This document shows, in pieces, positions 61,573 to 63,491 of a stretch of 63,491 bases of DNA (its first letter is position 1; each line of letters starts with the position of its first letter). Under the pieces are notes generated by a model. That model was not told the DNA's origin. It searched no databases and saw only the letters and a list, made by a program, of their open reading frames with translations. The position numbers were made by a program, and so were the translations under genes. The stretch spans positions 1 through 63,491 of the forward strand of contig DASUHM010000034.1 of NCBI GenBank assembly GCA_036273515.1, written 5' to 3'. Origin of the DNA: Gaiellales bacterium. GTDB taxonomy: Bacteria; Actinomycetota; Thermoleophilia; Gaiellales; JAICJC01.

Positions 61573-62448
61573 TTACCGTGATCGTCCGGCGGCGACACCG
61601 AGGGCGAGGCCGGGGAGGCGGTAGCCCTCGCCGTCGCGGAAGCGCTCGATCGCGTCCCGTACGGCGGCGGCCAGGTCTGCCCGCTCGGAGTCCGGGAGCG
61701 TCGGCAGGAGCCGCGTCAGGCTCCCGTTCATCGCGGCGGCGGTACGCCAGTAGTCGTCGAAGCCGGCGTAGCGCCACGAGACCGGGATCTCCTCGAGCGC
61801 CTCCGGCTCGAGGCCGGCGCGCGCGAGGGTCTCCTCGACCACCCTGCGGTCGGCGAGGGCGAACATCCCCGGGCCGCCGGGCCGGGCGGGCGGGAGCGGG
61901 GCCCGGCTCTCGAGCACGTCCCAGAGCGTGGTCGCCCAGTCGTTTCGCTCGCGCCCGGCCCAGACGGCGAAGGCCACCCGCCCGCCGGGACGAAGCACCC
62001 GCCGCGTCTCCGCGAAGGCGGCGTCGCGGTCGGGCACGAGCATGTAGGCGAAGCGGCACACGACCCGGTCGACGCTCGCATCCGGCAGGTCGAGCGACTC
62101 GGCGTCGAGGACGCGCAGCTCGATCCCGCTCGCCCCCCGCTCGGTCACCCACCGGCCCGCCGCCTCGACCATCGCCGCGGCCCTGTCGGAGAGGATCACC
62201 CGGCCCTGGCCCGCGAGCGTCTCGGCGACGCGGATGCCGACGTCGCCCGTCCCGGCGGCGAGCTCGAGCACCGTCAGACCGGGCCGCAGCTCGAGGTGGT
62301 CGACGAGCCAGTCCGTGACCGGCGCCGAGATCTGCCGCATGCGGTCGCGCTCGGACTCCCAGCCGGCGGCGGCCGTCTCCCAGTTCAGCGTGCTGCGCTC
62401 GCGGTACTCGGCGTCCGCAGCGGCGCTGGTAGCGTCCTCGGCGTGCAT
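61573..62448 (-). CDS. class I SAM-dependent methyltransferase (UbiE-like)
   Basis: The 291-residue protein begins MHAEDATSAAADAEY, then WETAAAGWESERD and motif I TVLELAAGTGDVGIRVAE (about residues 59-76), DRAAAMVEAAG, RVVCRFAYMLVPDRDAAFAE and LRPGGRVAFAVW, the layout of UbiE/Coq5-type enzymes. Substrate unknown. The ATG overlaps by 6 bp (62443-62448) the start of the divergent hydrolase, an unusually tight head-to-head arrangement; the true start could be slightly inside. It is followed by deoD and the lipid kinase. Confidence 0.82.
   Translation of the reverse strand: MHAEDATSAAADAEYRERSTLNWETAAAGWESERDRMRQISAPVTDWLVDHLELRPGLTVLELAAGTGDVGIRVAETLAGQGRVILSDRAAAMVEAAGRWVTERGASGIELRVLDAESLDLPDASVDRVVCRFAYMLVPDRDAAFAETRRVLRPGGRVAFAVWAGRERNDWATTLWDVLESRAPLPPARPGGPGMFALADRRVVEETLARAGLEPEALEEIPVSWRYAGFDDYWRTAAAMNGSLTRLLPTLPDSERADLAAAVRDAIERFRDGEGYRLPGLALGVAAGRSR
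62430..62435 (+). promoter_or_regulatory. -10 box TAGCGT of the hydrolase promoter
   Basis: TAGCGT lies 7 nt before the GTG of the alpha/beta-hydrolase at 62443. The box lies within the first codons of the divergent methyltransferase. Confidence 0.45.
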
Positions 62449-63261
62449 GAGCGGACATTGGCCGTCGCCGGCCGGCGTGTCAAACTGACCGAGTGGGGGC
62501 GGGGACCGGCGGTCGTCCTGCTGCATGGGCTGACCGGGTCGCGCGCGTACTTCATGCCGTATGCGGAGCGGCTGGGGCGGACGCATCGCGTCGTCGCGGT
62601 CGATCTGCCGGGCCACGGCGGCTCGGACATGCTGGAGCCCTTCTCGTTCTCGGAGGCCGCCCGGGTCATGGCCGCAGCCGTCGCGGCGGCCGGGGTGGAG
62701 CGGCCGGTGGTCCTCGGCCACTCGTTCGGGGCGCCGCTCGCGGTCGCGTGGGCGGCCGAGCGGCCGGTGGCGGGCGTCGTGGCCTGCTCGCCGGTGGGGA
62801 TGGTGCCGCTCGAGCTGCGCCGCGCCGGCCATGTGCTGCCCTTCCACCGCGCGCTCGCGCTCACCGAGCCCGCCTGGGGCGCGGCCGCGGTCCGGCTGCC
62901 GCCGTCGCGGCGGGTGATCTTCGGATGGTTCGTCGGCATGGCCGGCCTCGCCGGCCTCGAGCCGGCGATGGGCCGCCAGATGCTCCGTGACTCCGGCCGG
63001 GCGGCGCACGTGGTGCCCGGCGTGCTCGGGCCGCTCGCGGCCCTCGACCTCCCGGCCCTGGCGAAGGAGGTCTCCGCGCCCGCGCTCGTGCTCTGGGGCG
63101 ACCGCGACGCGGGCGGCTGGGCGAGCGGGCCGCCGCTGGCCGCGGCGCTTCGGGCGACGGAGGTGGTGCTGCCCGGCGTCGGCCACATGCCGATGCTCGA
63201 GGCCCCGTACGGGTTCACGACGGCCGTCCGCACGTTCCTCTCGGCTACGGTGCCTCCATGA
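62443..63261 (+). CDS. alpha/beta hydrolase
   Basis: The 272-residue protein has the fold signature: LLHGLTGSRAYF oxyanion strand, VAVDLPGHGGSD, nucleophile elbow GHSFGAP (Ser about residue 90), and LVLWGDRDAGG with the Asp and GVGHMPMLEAP with the His of the triad. Substrate unknown; it resembles small esterases and haloperoxidase-type hydrolases. The start is GTG, seemingly leaderless. The next ORF begins as ATGA over its stop. Confidence 0.88.
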   Translation: MHERTLAVAGRRVKLTEWGRGPAVVLLHGLTGSRAYFMPYAERLGRTHRVVAVDLPGHGGSDMLEPFSFSEAARVMAAAVAAAGVERPVVLGHSFGAPLAVAWAAERPVAGVVACSPVGMVPLELRRAGHVLPFHRALALTEPAWGAAAVRLPPSRRVIFGWFVGMAGLAGLEPAMGRQMLRDSGRAAHVVPGVLGPLAALDLPALAKEVSAPALVLWGDRDAGGWASGPPLAAALRATEVVLPGVGHMPMLEAPYGFTTAVRTFLSATVPP

Positions 63262-63491
63262 TCCCCGCCGCCCGCTCCGACCTCTGGTCGTGTCGTGACT
63301 GCGGGACGGCCTACGAGCTCGCGGCCCGATCGCTCGAGGTCGGGCTGGTGCGGCTCGCCGTCGACGGTGAGGCCGGCTTCCGGCTCGGCAGCGACGGCAT
63401 CGAATCCCGGATCGAGCCCCTGCTCGCGCCATGCGAATGCGGCGGCCGCCTCACCCGGGGTCAGACCCCGAACGGAACTGCAACGGAAGTG
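63258..63491 (+). CDS. small zinc-ribbon protein, truncated by window end
   Basis: The ATG at 63258 overlaps the hydrolase stop (ATGA). The product begins MIPAARSDLWSCRDCGTAYE and has CRDC, then CECGGRLT after about 50 residues, suggesting a zinc ribbon of two CxxC/CxC knuckles. No stop lies in the window: the last visible residues (TRGQTPNG) come from repeat R4, so the C-terminus is repeat-derived, as for zwf. Function unknown. Confidence 0.6.
   Translation, partial: MIPAARSDLWSCRDCGTAYELAARSLEVGLVRLAVDGEAGFRLGSDGIESRIEPLLAPCECGGRLTRGQTPNGTATEV
63455..63491. repeat. GGGGTCAGACCCC repeat, cut by window end (R4)
   Basis: GGGGTCAGACCCC (63457-63469) is followed by GAACGGAACTGCAACGGAA, which matches the reverse complement of the R2 interior (GAACGGAAACGCAACGAAA). 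The copy runs off the window, so its second arm is not visible. It is read through in frame by the zinc-ribbon gene. Confidence 0.75.

Overview
The window is about 63 kb of very GC-rich chromosomal DNA. It is packed with short intergenic gaps, ATGA/GTGA stop-start overlaps and many GTG starts. Base composition, gene content (DUF2339 protein, Xfp/AckA, HyuAB, DoxX-Rieske fusion, monothiol glutaredoxin) and the many promoters with a TANNNT box 6-7 nt before the start codon (leaderless mRNAs) suggest an actinomycete. A Thermoleophilia-type lineage (Solirubrobacterales/Gaiellales) is my best guess, but it is inference only. I see no phage, conjugation, insertion-sequence transposase or CRISPR array. 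Most of the window is housekeeping and metabolic chromosome.

Layout. 1-11.5 kb: end of a large membrane protein, a GNAT, surE, a permease, a cupredoxin lipoprotein, HAD phosphatase-ligA, a PBP4-type carboxypeptidase, a 53-residue HTH protein with an attenuator-like leader, and Nif3. 11.5-21 kb: tRNA-Pro(CGG), a sugar-nucleotide-type epimerase with an 18-bp palindrome in its promoter, zwf, a PLP decarboxylase, an extradiol dioxygenase, a beta-propeller protein, a methyltransferase, threonine dehydratase, a YdeI-family protein and a DoxX-Rieske fusion. 21-30 kb: the xfp-ackA phosphoketolase operon, a metallophosphoesterase, membrane proteins, a PG-binding/CHAP protein and YqgE. 29.5-34 kb: a thiamine-precursor ABC transporter operon with two TPP riboswitches, then a fused homocysteine methyltransferase/MTHFR. 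34-40 kb: an orphan FDH-gamma-like cytochrome b, an ATP-dependent ligase, a secreted metalloprotease, a membrane zinc protease and bolA-grxD. 40-47 kb: FAD oxidase, amidase, C45 hydrolase and HyuA-HyuB, a plausible hydantoin/N-methylhydantoin-like catabolic island. 47-63.5 kb: clpS-ctaG-nitrilase, hydrolases, acyl-CoA dehydrogenase, methyltransferases, two tandem GAF-GAF-GGDEF cyclases, thioesterase, lipid kinase, purine nucleoside phosphorylase and a truncated zinc-ribbon gene.

The most unusual signal is non-coding. A dispersed family of 105-204 bp elements (about 21189-21392, 51511-51713, 28780-28929, 34693-34797, and probably 3247-3387) starts AGATG and ends CATCT. The long terminal arms differ in sequence between copies but stay complementary within each copy. 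An internal stem also shows a compensatory C:G to T:A change. Several copies touch the promoter, start or stop codon of the flanking gene. A second repeat family, built on the palindrome GGGGTC-A-GACCCC, occurs four times and supplies the stop codon of zwf.

Carbon metabolism genes fit together: zwf feeds the pentose-phosphate pool, and Xfp plus AckA convert sugar phosphates to acetyl-phosphate and then acetate with ATP. The 40-47 kb block could open cyclic ureides and oxidise the resulting N-methyl amino acid.
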